Assembly (NCBI GenBank): GCA_000435335.1
Contig: FR891325.1
Location: forward strand, 1-47,970
Length of the DNA stretch: 47,970 bases
Origin: Clostridium sp. CAG:964
GTDB taxonomy: Bacteria; Bacillota; Clostridia; Oscillospirales; Acutalibacteraceae
Direction: 5' to 3'
In this document: positions 25,901 through 33,417 of the stretch, in pieces
How positions within the stretch are numbered: position 1 is the stretch's first letter
How the letters are laid out: every line of letters begins with the position of its first letter
Notes under the pieces: generated by a model
Told to the model about the DNA's origin: nothing
Databases searched by the model: none
Seen by the model: only the letters and a program-made list of their open reading frames with translations
Made by a program: the position numbers and the translations under genes

Positions 25901-26277
25901 GTGATGTTCCTGAAGCTTGTGCAATTGATGTTATTCGCCACGAATACGCTCATTATTATGCGGATGTAGTAATGGGGTATAACCATGGCCATGGAGCATT
26001 ATTTAAAGCAGCGTGTCATATTGTTGGGGCTAACCCAAGTATATAATATTACTCAAAAACATTCGAGGCATCTGCTCGTACGAAAGAAGAATGGGATGCA
26101 TGTACATATGATAGTGTTGTGAAAGAAGGGCAACTTGTTCTGCATCCTCAATTTGGTGAAGGCAATGTTCTGCTGATTAATAAATTGAGGGATACGGTAT
26201 TACTTAAGATTGATTTCGGCAAATATGGTATCAGGATTATCGATGAGACTTGGCTTAGAAATAATGGTGTCGTTTAA
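25901..26277 (+). pseudogene. SprT-like metallopeptidase remnant fused to IS110 debris
   Basis: In the same frame as the IS110 fragment, the sequence switches to an SprT-like zinc protease: VIRHEYAHYYADVV contains the HExxH site (HEYAH) and GHGALFKAACHIVGANP the following conserved segment. A TAA at 26044-26046 interrupts it. The frame continues after the stop with YYSKTFEASARTKEEWDAC and a Tudor-like tail (LVLHPQFGEGNVLLIN) to TAA 26275-26277. So the gene lost its 5' part to the IS110 event and also carries a nonsense codon. SprT-like proteins are DNA-linked or zinc-ribbon proteases of uncertain bacterial role. Confidence 0.65.
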
Positions 26278-26310
26278 ATATAATGCAAATATAAGGGAGG
26301 GGCTGTTTTT

Positions 26311-27051
26311 ATGACTATAAGGAAGATAATTGTTTTGTGCATGTCCTTTACTATCGCCTTAGGCTTGTGCGCATGCAGCGGAGAGAAAGAAATGAAAAAG
26401 GTGTCAGATCTGGCTTATGATGAAGCCGATTCCATAAATTATATTTATATTATGGAAAATGGTAAATACACTCCGTTTTTGGTTCTGACGGACGATTACA
26501 ATGGTAACACTCTGTTGCTACGAAAAGAAATACTTGATGAGAACAGAAGAATCAACAATTACAGTGCTTACTACGCCAACAGCGAAATTGATTTGTACTT
26601 GAATGAAGAGTACCTAAAATCACTAACAGAGATATCTCAATATATAATTCAATCGAAAGTAGAAATCACATCCGAGGATGCTTTGGGTGCATCAGGCCAT
26701 GATATTGAAATGATTGATCGATGTGTTTTTCTGCTGTCGTGTAACGAAGTTGGAATAAGCGATTCGGTTAATATAGCACCGGAAGGGGAAATGCTTGAGT
26801 ATTTCCGTAACGAAGAGAACAGAAAAGCGTATTTTAATGAAGATCTTTCGAGCTGGTGGTTGCGTACACCCAATACTTATTATCTCTCTTGTTCCTATGT
26901 AATTGGAGATAATAACAAACTCGGCTTTACAAATTCGTATGATCAAAATGGTATACGTCCCGCTGTTTGTGTTGAAGGTGATACGAAAATTGAATTAAAA
27001 AGCGGCATAGTCGCCGACCAAATGGTATATGTTTTCTCGTTTGAGAATTAA
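26311..27051 (+). CDS. DUF6273-like lipoprotein
   Basis: 246 aa from ATG 26311, eight bases after GGGAGGGG. A signal sequence (KIIVLCMSFTIALGL) ends in a lipobox LCAC, with Cys22 as the likely lipidated residue, so the protein is tethered outside the membrane. The C-terminal half (SSWWLRTPN... and GIRPAVCVEGD) matches the DUF6273 pattern, a domain widespread in secreted proteins of gut Clostridia whose function is unknown. It is followed after 26 bases by the interrupted secreted-protein gene; the two may have formed an operon. Confidence 0.75.
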   Translation: MTIRKIIVLCMSFTIALGLCACSGEKEMKKVSDLAYDEADSINYIYIMENGKYTPFLVLTDDYNGNTLLLRKEILDENRRINNYSAYYANSEIDLYLNEEYLKSLTEISQYIIQSKVEITSEDALGASGHDIEMIDRCVFLLSCNEVGISDSVNIAPEGEMLEYFRNEENRKAYFNEDLSSWWLRTPNTYYLSCSYVIGDNNKLGFTNSYDQNGIRPAVCVEGDTKIELKSGIVADQMVYVFSFEN

Positions 27052-27077
27052 TATAGGAATAAAATTAGGAGGAATTA

Positions 27078-27509
27078 GTGAAGAGATTTTTAGCAGGTGT
27101 CTTGGCTCTTTGCGGCGTCAGCTTGTCGCTAACACTGTTTTTTCAGGTTTATTACATGTAATACTCTGAAATAAATAGCCTCTTGCTGTATATCACAAAG
27201 CCTAGTGATGTTGGGAAATACATTAAGGAGGTATCTCAAGATGATCTGGAGTGGTTTTGTAACATATATAATGTCGGAAAATATAAGGGACGGCAAGTTG
27301 GCGTAATTGGTGAAACGGATACGGAGTATATTATAAGCTCAGGATATGTTTCAGAGGGTGAGCAGTTGTTTACAGAGGAGAATGGATTTGAACAAGTAGA
27401 CAGATATTTGTTTGAGGGCAAGGTGCCTAAAGGTGAGGTAACTGATATGGTTGAAATAAAAGAACCTATAAATAAGGATATGAAAGCTCCGGATGACCGG
27501 AACTTTTAA
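27078..27509 (+). pseudogene. Secreted/lipoprotein gene interrupted by an in-frame stop
   Basis: GTG 27078 follows AGGAGG. The first 27 codons encode a signal-peptide-like segment (KRFLAGVLALCGVSLSLTLF) and end at TAA 27159-27161. The same frame continues for 115 codons (YITKPSDVGKYIKEVSQDDL..., then GRQVGVIGETDTEYIISSGY) to TAA 27507-27509, so one nonsense codon splits the gene. The C-terminal part alone could only start at TTG 27183 without a ribosome site. Its last 23 codons and the following 60 bases are repeated, diverged, at 1-137. Function unknown; an extracytoplasmic protein is likely. Confidence 0.65.
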
Positions 27510-27568
27510 GTTGCCTAGCCTTTAATCCCAAAACTTAAAGTGTAACCACTTTAACCATGAAGCAGAGT
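27438..27568 (+). repeat. Copy 2 of a diverged repeat also present at 1-137
   Basis: Both copies run from GTAACTGAT through the gene end (PINKD.KAPDD.NF), the stop and a non-coding tail to the identical TGTAACCACTTTAACCATGA and AGCAGAGT. After that they diverge completely. Confidence 0.75.
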
Positions 27569-27786
27569 ATAATTAGGGAAAAAAGAAAAATTGATTTTAG
27601 CAAGCGTCAATGAATGGGTTGCCGCTTGCTTTTTTCTTATTTTAGGCTTGTGTTACTGAGAAACAGTTTTTTTACAATAAAAGCATCATAGCGGGACAAT
27701 GTCTTGCTGAAGCGTCTAATTGATAACTCATATTACATACGGAATTAAATATTACCCTTTATTATAAATAATAATTATATACATAC
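27510..27786. other. Gene-free stretch before the histidine kinase
   Basis: Contains the tail of the repeat (to 27568), a terminator (27599-27640) and about 150 A+T-rich bases with nothing recognisable before the promoter at 27787. Confidence 0.5.
27599..27640 (+). terminator. Rho-independent terminator
   Basis: AGCAAGCG (27599-27606) pairs with CGCTTGCT (27623-27630) and is followed by TTTTTCTTATTTT. It lies 90 bases after the interrupted secreted-protein gene. Confidence 0.8.
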
Positions 27787-27815
27787 TTGCAAAATGTTAG
27801 AAATCTTGGTATAAT
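27787..27815 (+). promoter_or_regulatory. Promoter of the hybrid histidine kinase gene
   Basis: TTGCAA (27787-27792), 17-base spacer, TATAAT (27810-27815), about 90 bases before the start codon. Confidence 0.7.
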
Positions 27816-27906
27816 ATACCATATTTGGAAATATTTTAGCAAACCTTGCTTGTTACAAGCATATATTGTCTGCAATTTTGAAAATGTATAGGGTTAGGAG
27901 AAAAAT

Positions 27907-30123
27907 ATGACAAAGAAGACACGAAAAGCGGTGATTATGATAGTGCTGTTGTGTACTGTTATCACAGTTACATTAACATATGCAATTTATAAAACCATTA
28001 CCTATGAGCTTTACAAAGAACGCTGCTATCATTTAAAGGAAACCACTAGTCAAATGATAAGTCAGATTGATTATGTCATTTCAAATCAATGGAAGCAGCT
28101 TTCGATTGCCGATGCTTCAATGCATAAGTATTTTGAAAATCATAAAAATACGGAAAATCCCTCTGAAATTGTAGATTATAATAATGAAATGCTTCGGCCG
28201 GAAGCCGCCGAAATAGTTGTATTTGATGACAAGGGAAATGTTTACTACAAAAACGGAGTTCAAAGGCGTTGGACAGAGCCTGATATACTGGTAAGAGGGG
28301 AAAAAACACAGCTCCTGATTCACTCTGAAAAAACCTATACAGTGGACAGGAATGTATGTGTTTTATTTTTGAAAAAGCTGGATACACCTATACTACTTGG
28401 TAAAAGCCATAAAAAGCTAACGCATATTGCCATATTGCAGAAAATGGAATATTTTGAATCTATTTTTAAATCCTCCGCATATCAAAAAGCCAACAACACT
28501 GTACTTATTACATCAAATGGCAACAGAATATATTATGACAACTATCCCGACAATATAAGCAACGAGGAAGGAAAAATAATTAATTCCTACAATGTTATTG
28601 AGGCTATGGCAAACTGTGAATTTTTGTATGACAGCTCTTATGATACCTTTAAAAATAATATAACATCGGGAAAATCGGGTGTGGCAGAAATAGTAATAGA
28701 TAATACTGATTATTTTATAGCGTACGGCTCTATTGACAACGGCAGAAGGCTTATGATATTGGTATCCGGAGAGTATGTAAGTGCAAATAGCTCAGGATTT
28801 ACAAGCGTGCTGCTGCAGACTATAGTGTTTTTCGGCTCTCTGTTTTTACTGCTTGTAACGGTTGTGGTTTTTGTTATTACCTATAGCAGCGGTCAGTCTA
28901 AAATATATAAAAAAGAGCGTGAAATGAATGAACGGCTGCAAAAGGCCATTGAAGAAACCAACCGTGCAAACCGTGCAAAAACAGATTTCCTGACACATAT
29001 TTCGCATGATATTCGCACACCTATTAACGGAATTATGGGTATGCTTGACATTGCAGACCGACATATAGGAGATTTGGAAAAGGTAGAGGACTGTTTAAAT
29101 AAAATACGAAGCTCGTCAAATCATTTGCTGCTGCTTATTAATGATATTTTGGATATGAGCCAAATAGAAAACGAACGGTTGGAGCTTGCTAAGGAATGCT
29201 TTGAAATAACCTCTCTGTTAGACGCCTGCATAACTATAATAATGGGACAGATAGAGGAAAAAAATTTGCTCTTTATTCCACGCTACGGTGGCATTAAACA
29301 TAAAAATCTGGTCGGAAGTCCACTGCATTTAAGGCAGATATTGTTAAATATTTTAAGCAATGCTGTAAAGTATACAGATAACGGAGGCAGGATAGAATTT
29401 TCTGTTGATGAAATTGATTCTTATAGTAACTGTGCCATATTCAAGTTTGTTATTAAGGATAACGGCATTGGTATGAGCGAGGATTTTCAAAGAAAAATCT
29501 TTGAGCCGTTTACACGGGGCAACAACAGCTACGCTTCGCAGTTTAAAGGCTCCGGACTTGGAATGTCTATATGTAAGGCCCTTACCACCAAAATGGGAGG
29601 TAAAATAAAGGTTGAAAGTAAGCTGAATGTAGGAAGCACCTTTACCATAGTAATTCCGTTTCGGATAGATTCATCTCCGAGCCTTGCCGAAAAGCAGTCC
29701 GACAGCGACACTTCAGACAATATTAAGGGTATGAGAATATTGGTAGCAGAAGACAACGAACTTAACAGTGAAATTGCAAAAGAATTGTTAGAGGACGCCG
29801 GCGCTGTAGTTACTTTGGCTAAGGACGGCAGGGAGGCTGTCAGTATTTTTAAACAGAGCCATATATGTGAATTTGACCTTATTCTTATGGATATAATGAT
29901 GCCAACGCTAAATGGTTATGAAGCAACACAGATTATACGCTCCTTAAGCAGAACAGACGCACAGACTGTCCCTATTGTAGCTATGACGGCAAACGCTTTT
30001 TCTCATGATATACAAAAAGCAAAGCAGGTTGGAATGAATGACCACATAGCTAAGCCTATAGATGTAAAAAAAATGTATGAGGTTATCAGCCGCTACAATA
30101 AGGGCTGTCAAACTATAACATAA
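27907..30123 (+). CDS. Hybrid sensor histidine kinase / response regulator
   Basis: 738 aa; ATG 27907 follows TTAGGAG. One membrane segment lies near residues 8-29 and a second near 298-325, enclosing an extracellular sensor domain of about 265 residues (Cache-like in size). The cytosolic part has HisKA with phospho-acceptor H367 in THISHDIRTPINGI, then a HATPase domain (NILSNAVKYTDNGG, DNGIGM, GSGLGMSI). The C-terminal receiver domain has acidic residues in ILVAEDNELN, phospho-acceptor D662 in LILMDIMMP, and K in HIAKPI. No output domain is present, so signal leaves through another protein by phosphotransfer or protein contact. The next gene, 48 bases on, is a binding lipoprotein that may be its ligand sensor. 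Confidence 0.93.
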   Translation: MTKKTRKAVIMIVLLCTVITVTLTYAIYKTITYELYKERCYHLKETTSQMISQIDYVISNQWKQLSIADASMHKYFENHKNTENPSEIVDYNNEMLRPEAAEIVVFDDKGNVYYKNGVQRRWTEPDILVRGEKTQLLIHSEKTYTVDRNVCVLFLKKLDTPILLGKSHKKLTHIAILQKMEYFESIFKSSAYQKANNTVLITSNGNRIYYDNYPDNISNEEGKIINSYNVIEAMANCEFLYDSSYDTFKNNITSGKSGVAEIVIDNTDYFIAYGSIDNGRRLMILVSGEYVSANSSGFTSVLLQTIVFFGSLFLLLVTVVVFVITYSSGQSKIYKKEREMNERLQKAIEETNRANRAKTDFLTHISHDIRTPINGIMGMLDIADRHIGDLEKVEDCLNKIRSSSNHLLLLINDILDMSQIENERLELAKECFEITSLLDACITIIMGQIEEKNLLFIPRYGGIKHKNLVGSPLHLRQILLNILSNAVKYTDNGGRIEFSVDEIDSYSNCAIFKFVIKDNGIGMSEDFQRKIFEPFTRGNNSYASQFKGSGLGMSICKALTTKMGGKIKVESKLNVGSTFTIVIPFRIDSSPSLAEKQSDSDTSDNIKGMRILVAEDNELNSEIAKELLEDAGAVVTLAKDGREAVSIFKQSHICEFDLILMDIMMPTLNGYEATQIIRSLSRTDAQTVPIVAMTANAFSHDIQKAKQVGMNDHIAKPIDVKKMYEVISRYNKGCQTIT

Positions 30124-30171
30124 TAATTTATTATGCTTAATTAATAATAAAATGTATTGCGAGGGTTAAAT

Positions 30172-31965
30172 ATGAAAAAATATATTAAATCTGCCTTATG
30201 TGCTGTATTAATTTTTCTTTTGATTACGGGCTGTACAAATACACTTAGCAATGATTCTGCCGGCAAAAAGGAAAGCAAAACAAACGGGCACGAGCCTATT
30301 ACCATTGTTACCTTTGGCAGAAACTATGAGCCTTTCAAACGGGCACTGAAAAAGGCATATCCGGAAATTAATTTGGAGATTATCAGCTACAAGGGCAGAA
30401 ATTCAAGCCGTTATACCACCACACTTCTTAAAACCGATAATGCCCCCGACATATTCACATCTTTTCACCTTATAGATGAAAGACTCCAAAAAGAGAAGCT
30501 TTTAAGCCTTTCGGGCTACAGCTTTGTGTCTAAATATGATATGAGCGTTCTTAACCTGGCAGATGTTGACGGCTCTATTTATCTATTGCCAAACGGCTAC
30601 ACAATCTCCGGTATCTTTTACAACAAAACACTTTTTCAAAAGCATAATTGGGAGGTGCCAAAGAGCTTTAGAGAGCTTCAGCAGCTTGTTCCGAAAATTA
30701 AAGAGGCGGGGGTTAATGTGTCTGTGTCAGAGAATCAATACCCCGGCAGTGCCTTTACATATTTGTTTACCTTGGGAGCAACTAATTTTCTGTCAACGCA
30801 GGACGGAGTCAGGTGGAAAAGGGACTTTTTATTAGGTAAGGCAGATGCGTCGGGAGAATTTAAGCAGTGTGCCCAATATTTGCAAAAATGGATTGACCTG
30901 GGAATGCTGAGCTATACGGAGGAGCTTCATAACGATTCAAAGGCAGAGGAATATTTCGCACAGGGAAATACTGCGTTTTTAATGAAAATAAGTCCCTTTA
31001 GAGTATCGCAATACGATGACGGAACAGGCGACCAATATGGGGTTTTGCCATGGCTTTCGGAGGACGGCAGCAACAACGTAGCCCTAACCAACGCCAACAG
31101 ATATTTTGGATTAAATAAAAATCTTGAAAAAAATCCGCAGAAGCTCGAAGACGCTCTGAAAATAATGGAGTTTTTATCTACAGAGGAGGGACAGCTGGCG
31201 GCCTTGGAAAATCCTAAAAAGGATTCAATAGTGCTTCCTCTTAAGGAATTTAACAACTCTGTAAATGACATATACAAGTCTTTAGAAAAATCTGTTGAAG
31301 AGGGTAAGGTTATACCTCTTGTCTACACAGGCTGGGAGGATTACCTGGAGCCTATAGGAAATGCCGTTATTGAACAGGAATCCGGCAGTTCGGACGCTGA
31401 CCGATTAGTTGAAAAAATTAACTCCATTCAAAAAAGAACCATTGCACAAGGCGGGGCAGAGGTTTACGCCTGTGTTGAAGAAAATCTTACCCTTGAAGAA
31501 ACGGCCCGTCTGGTGGGTACGGCATATGCGGTAAAAACAAACGCCGACTGTGCTTTAATTTCCCTGGGGGAATATCACGGCGAGAAAAAGGAAAACCCTT
31601 TTGGTGTAAACGGACGCCTGTTTAAAGGCATAAAGATTAATGCCGAGGAGCTTTGTGCAATAAACCCGTCCGGCTGGTCAGACGCTATTTACACAATGAA
31701 GCTGACAGGAAAGGAAATAAAACAGCTTTCAAAAACCGGTTATGACCTTTTTAGCGATGGCAATCCTTTTCCATATGTGTTGGTAACAAAAGAGGGCAGT
31801 AGGCTTGACGACGATGCTGCCTACACTGTGGTATGCAACGAAACTACAGATGCTGTGGCAAAGCAGGGGAAATTAAAAAAAGCCGGTGTTACCGGTCAGC
31901 AGGCACTTATTGATTATCTGAAAAAAATTAAGAGGATCAATTTGGAAAGTATTAGGTGGAAATAA
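30172..31965 (+). CDS. Lipoprotein: solute-binding domain fused to a 5'-nucleotidase C-terminal-like domain
   Basis: 597 aa from ATG 30172, after GAGGG. The signal sequence ends in LLITGC, lipid-modified Cys21. Residues about 45-420 are an ABC-type extracellular solute-binding protein of family 1 (ITIVTFGRNYEPFKRALKKA, APDIFTSFH, ALKIMEFLSTEEGQLAAL). Residues about 430-595 resemble the 5'-nucleotidase C-terminal domain (ADCALISLGEYHG, NPFGVNGRLFKGI, DAIYTMKLTGKEIKQL, YTVVCNETTDAVA). No permease or ATPase genes accompany it, so transport is unlikely; with a hybrid kinase just upstream, ligand sensing is the better guess. The nucleotidase catalytic N-domain is absent, so no hydrolase activity is expected. 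Confidence 0.8.
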   Translation: MKKYIKSALCAVLIFLLITGCTNTLSNDSAGKKESKTNGHEPITIVTFGRNYEPFKRALKKAYPEINLEIISYKGRNSSRYTTTLLKTDNAPDIFTSFHLIDERLQKEKLLSLSGYSFVSKYDMSVLNLADVDGSIYLLPNGYTISGIFYNKTLFQKHNWEVPKSFRELQQLVPKIKEAGVNVSVSENQYPGSAFTYLFTLGATNFLSTQDGVRWKRDFLLGKADASGEFKQCAQYLQKWIDLGMLSYTEELHNDSKAEEYFAQGNTAFLMKISPFRVSQYDDGTGDQYGVLPWLSEDGSNNVALTNANRYFGLNKNLEKNPQKLEDALKIMEFLSTEEGQLAALENPKKDSIVLPLKEFNNSVNDIYKSLEKSVEEGKVIPLVYTGWEDYLEPIGNAVIEQESGSSDADRLVEKINSIQKRTIAQGGAEVYACVEENLTLEETARLVGTAYAVKTNADCALISLGEYHGEKKENPFGVNGRLFKGIKINAEELCAINPSGWSDAIYTMKLTGKEIKQLSKTGYDLFSDGNPFPYVLVTKEGSRLDDDAAYTVVCNETTDAVAKQGKLKKAGVTGQQALIDYLKKIKRINLESIRWK

Positions 31966-31987
31966 AATATGCTTCATCCTTTCATAT

Positions 31988-32033
31988 GGCAACAGCCACA
32001 CTGTATATTACTGCAGTGTGGCTGTTGCTTTTT
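31988..32033. terminator. Strong (probably bidirectional) terminator
   Basis: GGCAACAGCCACACTG pairs with CAGTGTGGCTGTTGC around a short loop and is followed by TTTTTAG. It sits between convergent genes, the binding lipoprotein on the plus strand and the small membrane protein on the minus strand. Confidence 0.9.
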
Positions 32034-32040
32034 AGAATGC

Positions 32041-32337
32041 TTATTTTTTCTTGTTTTTGTGATATTGATAGATAATAAAGACGACTATGCTAATAACCAG
32101 CACGTATGGAAATATTAACAGAAAGAGCTTTTTTGTTCCATCTTCTTTAAAATAGGTTTCCGGGCTTGTTATTGCAAAGTAGGTTAATGCGATGTTTAAG
32201 GTTAGCAATACAAGCAGCATTATTAATATAATAATTATTATTAACATTGTAAAGCAGCCAACATTTTTGTTTTTGAACTCGTCTAAATTTTCATCGCTAA
32301 AGAATTCCTGATAAACATAACCGTCATCATCAGGCAT
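32041..32337 (-). CDS. Small two-helix membrane protein
   Basis: 98 aa. ATG 32337 follows GGGAGG at good spacing. A hydrophilic, acidic N-terminus (PDDDGYVYQEFFSDENLDEF) precedes two membrane helices, at about residues 29-55 (MLIIIIILIMLLVLLTL) and 71-90 (LFLLIFPYVLVISIVVFII). The tail is basic (YHKNKKK), so the N- and C-termini are probably cytosolic. No known family. Function unknown. Confidence 0.65.
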   Translation of the reverse strand: MPDDDGYVYQEFFSDENLDEFKNKNVGCFTMLIIIIILIMLLVLLTLNIALTYFAITSPETYFKEDGTKKLFLLIFPYVLVISIVVFIIYQYHKNKKK

Positions 32338-32524
32338 ATAATAACCTCCCTTGTGTGAAGTCCTCCGGGGTCTTCCTTATGTATATAATTATAGTAATAA
32401 GTGTGTCCAATAAGCAGTACAGCCAAAAAAATTTTTATTGAAAAATCGAGAAAATTATTATGGCTGAAATAATCAAACAGGCATATTTCATTAGCTTAAT
32501 TTGCTTTATGAAAATGGACTGCAA

Positions 32525-32850
32525 TTAAGCACCAAGAGTATTTATAGAGGTATGGAATACCATTGTGCCGCTGTAATCGCCTGCATTGACTACGGTTAAT
32601 CCTCCAAGAGGATTGGTTGTGCCGTCATCATTCAAAATGTCCTCTGCCTTATCATTCATTGATTTGCCCGAACCGGATGTTGTATCATCATTTTCCTGAG
32701 CCTGACTGAAATGAAAGTCAGCATAAACACTGTCATCATTGGCATTAAACACCTCCTTTTCAACAGTGCCTTCATACTTAACCTCACTTGTTTTGTCTGT
32801 TTGCGGAAAAAGATAATCCGTATAGACTTCATCAAGTGAAAAGGCAAAGT
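32525..32850 (-). pseudogene. 5'-truncated hypothetical gene
   Basis: The frame is open from about 32850 (FAFSLDEVYTDYLFPQTDKT) to TAA at 32525-32527, but stop codons lie immediately upstream and no start codon with a ribosome site exists. A GTG at 32752 has AAAAGGAG directly abutting it, which is too close. The C-terminal part is acidic and glycine/serine-rich (QENDDTTSGSGKSMNDKAED, NPLGGLTVVNAGDYSG). I read it as the 3' end of a lost gene of unknown function; a short genuine gene cannot be excluded. Confidence 0.4.
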
Positions 32851-33081
32851 TTTATTATAACGAGTCTACCATAAGTTAAATATACCTTATTTGTCACAAA
32901 ATATCAAGTAATTAGGGATAAACGGCTAAAAACTGGGATGATTGCACATAAAAAGCCGAAATGCTTTCTGTATACTGCCTATAAGCCTGACAACAGCGAG
33001 CTTATCCGCAGAACAGCAGCCGCCATTCTTAACTTATTAATACAGCTATTATTTAATTCCTACTAAATTAGATACAAATAG

Positions 33082-33122
33082 CCGATAGCTATTGAACGAA
33101 GATTAGTTATAGCTATTAGCTA
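33082..33122 (+). promoter_or_regulatory. Repeated ATAGCTATT motif, candidate LysR operator
   Basis: GATAGCTATTG, TATAGCTATTAG and AGCTATTAAT follow one another within about 45 bases, some 25-60 bases upstream of the -35 box. Spacing and position suit binding of the LysR-type regulator encoded downstream. Inferred only. Confidence 0.35.
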
Positions 33123-33145
33123 TTAATATCTATAATTAACCGGCA

Positions 33146-33175
33146 TTGGACATTTTGGTTACAGGCATTTATAAT
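33146..33175 (+). promoter_or_regulatory. Promoter of the leader peptide and metY
   Basis: TTGGAC (33146-33151), 18-base spacer, TATAAT (33170-33175). Transcription would begin near 33182, giving a leader of about 235 bases before metY. Confidence 0.55.
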
Positions 33176-33251
33176 ATAGCCATAGTAAAGCTTGAAACAC
33201 AAATTAAGGCCAAATTTCAAACAGCTTTAGTTAAACAGGGAGGGCTTAGTT

Positions 33252-33323
33252 ATGAATTTATTCCTAAAAGAGTACATAAGAAATAACTATACAAGAGGAC
33301 GAATGTGCTGTTGCAAATACTGA
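33252..33323 (+). CDS. Cysteine-rich leader peptide of metY
   Basis: 23 codons from ATG 33252, preceded by AGGGAGGG at a spacing of 7. The peptide ends RMCCCKY: Met followed by three consecutive Cys codons (TGC TGT TGC), then Lys-Tyr-stop. The stop is 94 bases upstream of metY, an O-acetylhomoserine sulfhydrylase. Leader peptides with runs of the regulated amino acid work in ribosome-mediated attenuation, and Cys-rich upstream ORFs before sulfur-assimilation genes are known in other bacteria. Here the ribosome would stall on Cys codons when Cys-tRNA is scarce. No clear terminator/antiterminator pair was found after it, so the mechanism is open. Confidence 0.55.
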   Translation: MNLFLKEYIRNNYTRGRMCCCKY

Positions 33324-33417
33324 ATTACCAACTACTAAGCTGACACATAAAATAATCCTACTAAGAAAATATATCTGAATAATTTAAAATAATAATTAAC
33401 GAAAGAGGTAAATAACA

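Larger units (their letters stand above)
32851..33251. other. Gene-free stretch upstream of the metY leader
   Basis: About 400 bases. The first half shows nothing recognisable. 33082-33122 contains three AGCTATT-type repeats, followed by the promoter at 33146-33175 and a transcribed leader with a small ORF at 33252. I searched by eye for a SAM or T-box riboswitch and saw neither. Confidence 0.5.

Noticed and set aside
27159..27161. Programmed read-through of the in-frame stop in the secreted-protein gene
   Set aside because: The codon is TAA, not UGA, and no stimulating context was visible, so a simple nonsense mutation is the more likely explanation.
33176..33417. SAM or T-box riboswitch upstream of metY
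   Set aside because: None of the conserved riboswitch segments (for example the SAM-I core or a T-box TGGNACCGCG-like sequence) was seen; the Cys leader peptide is the better candidate.
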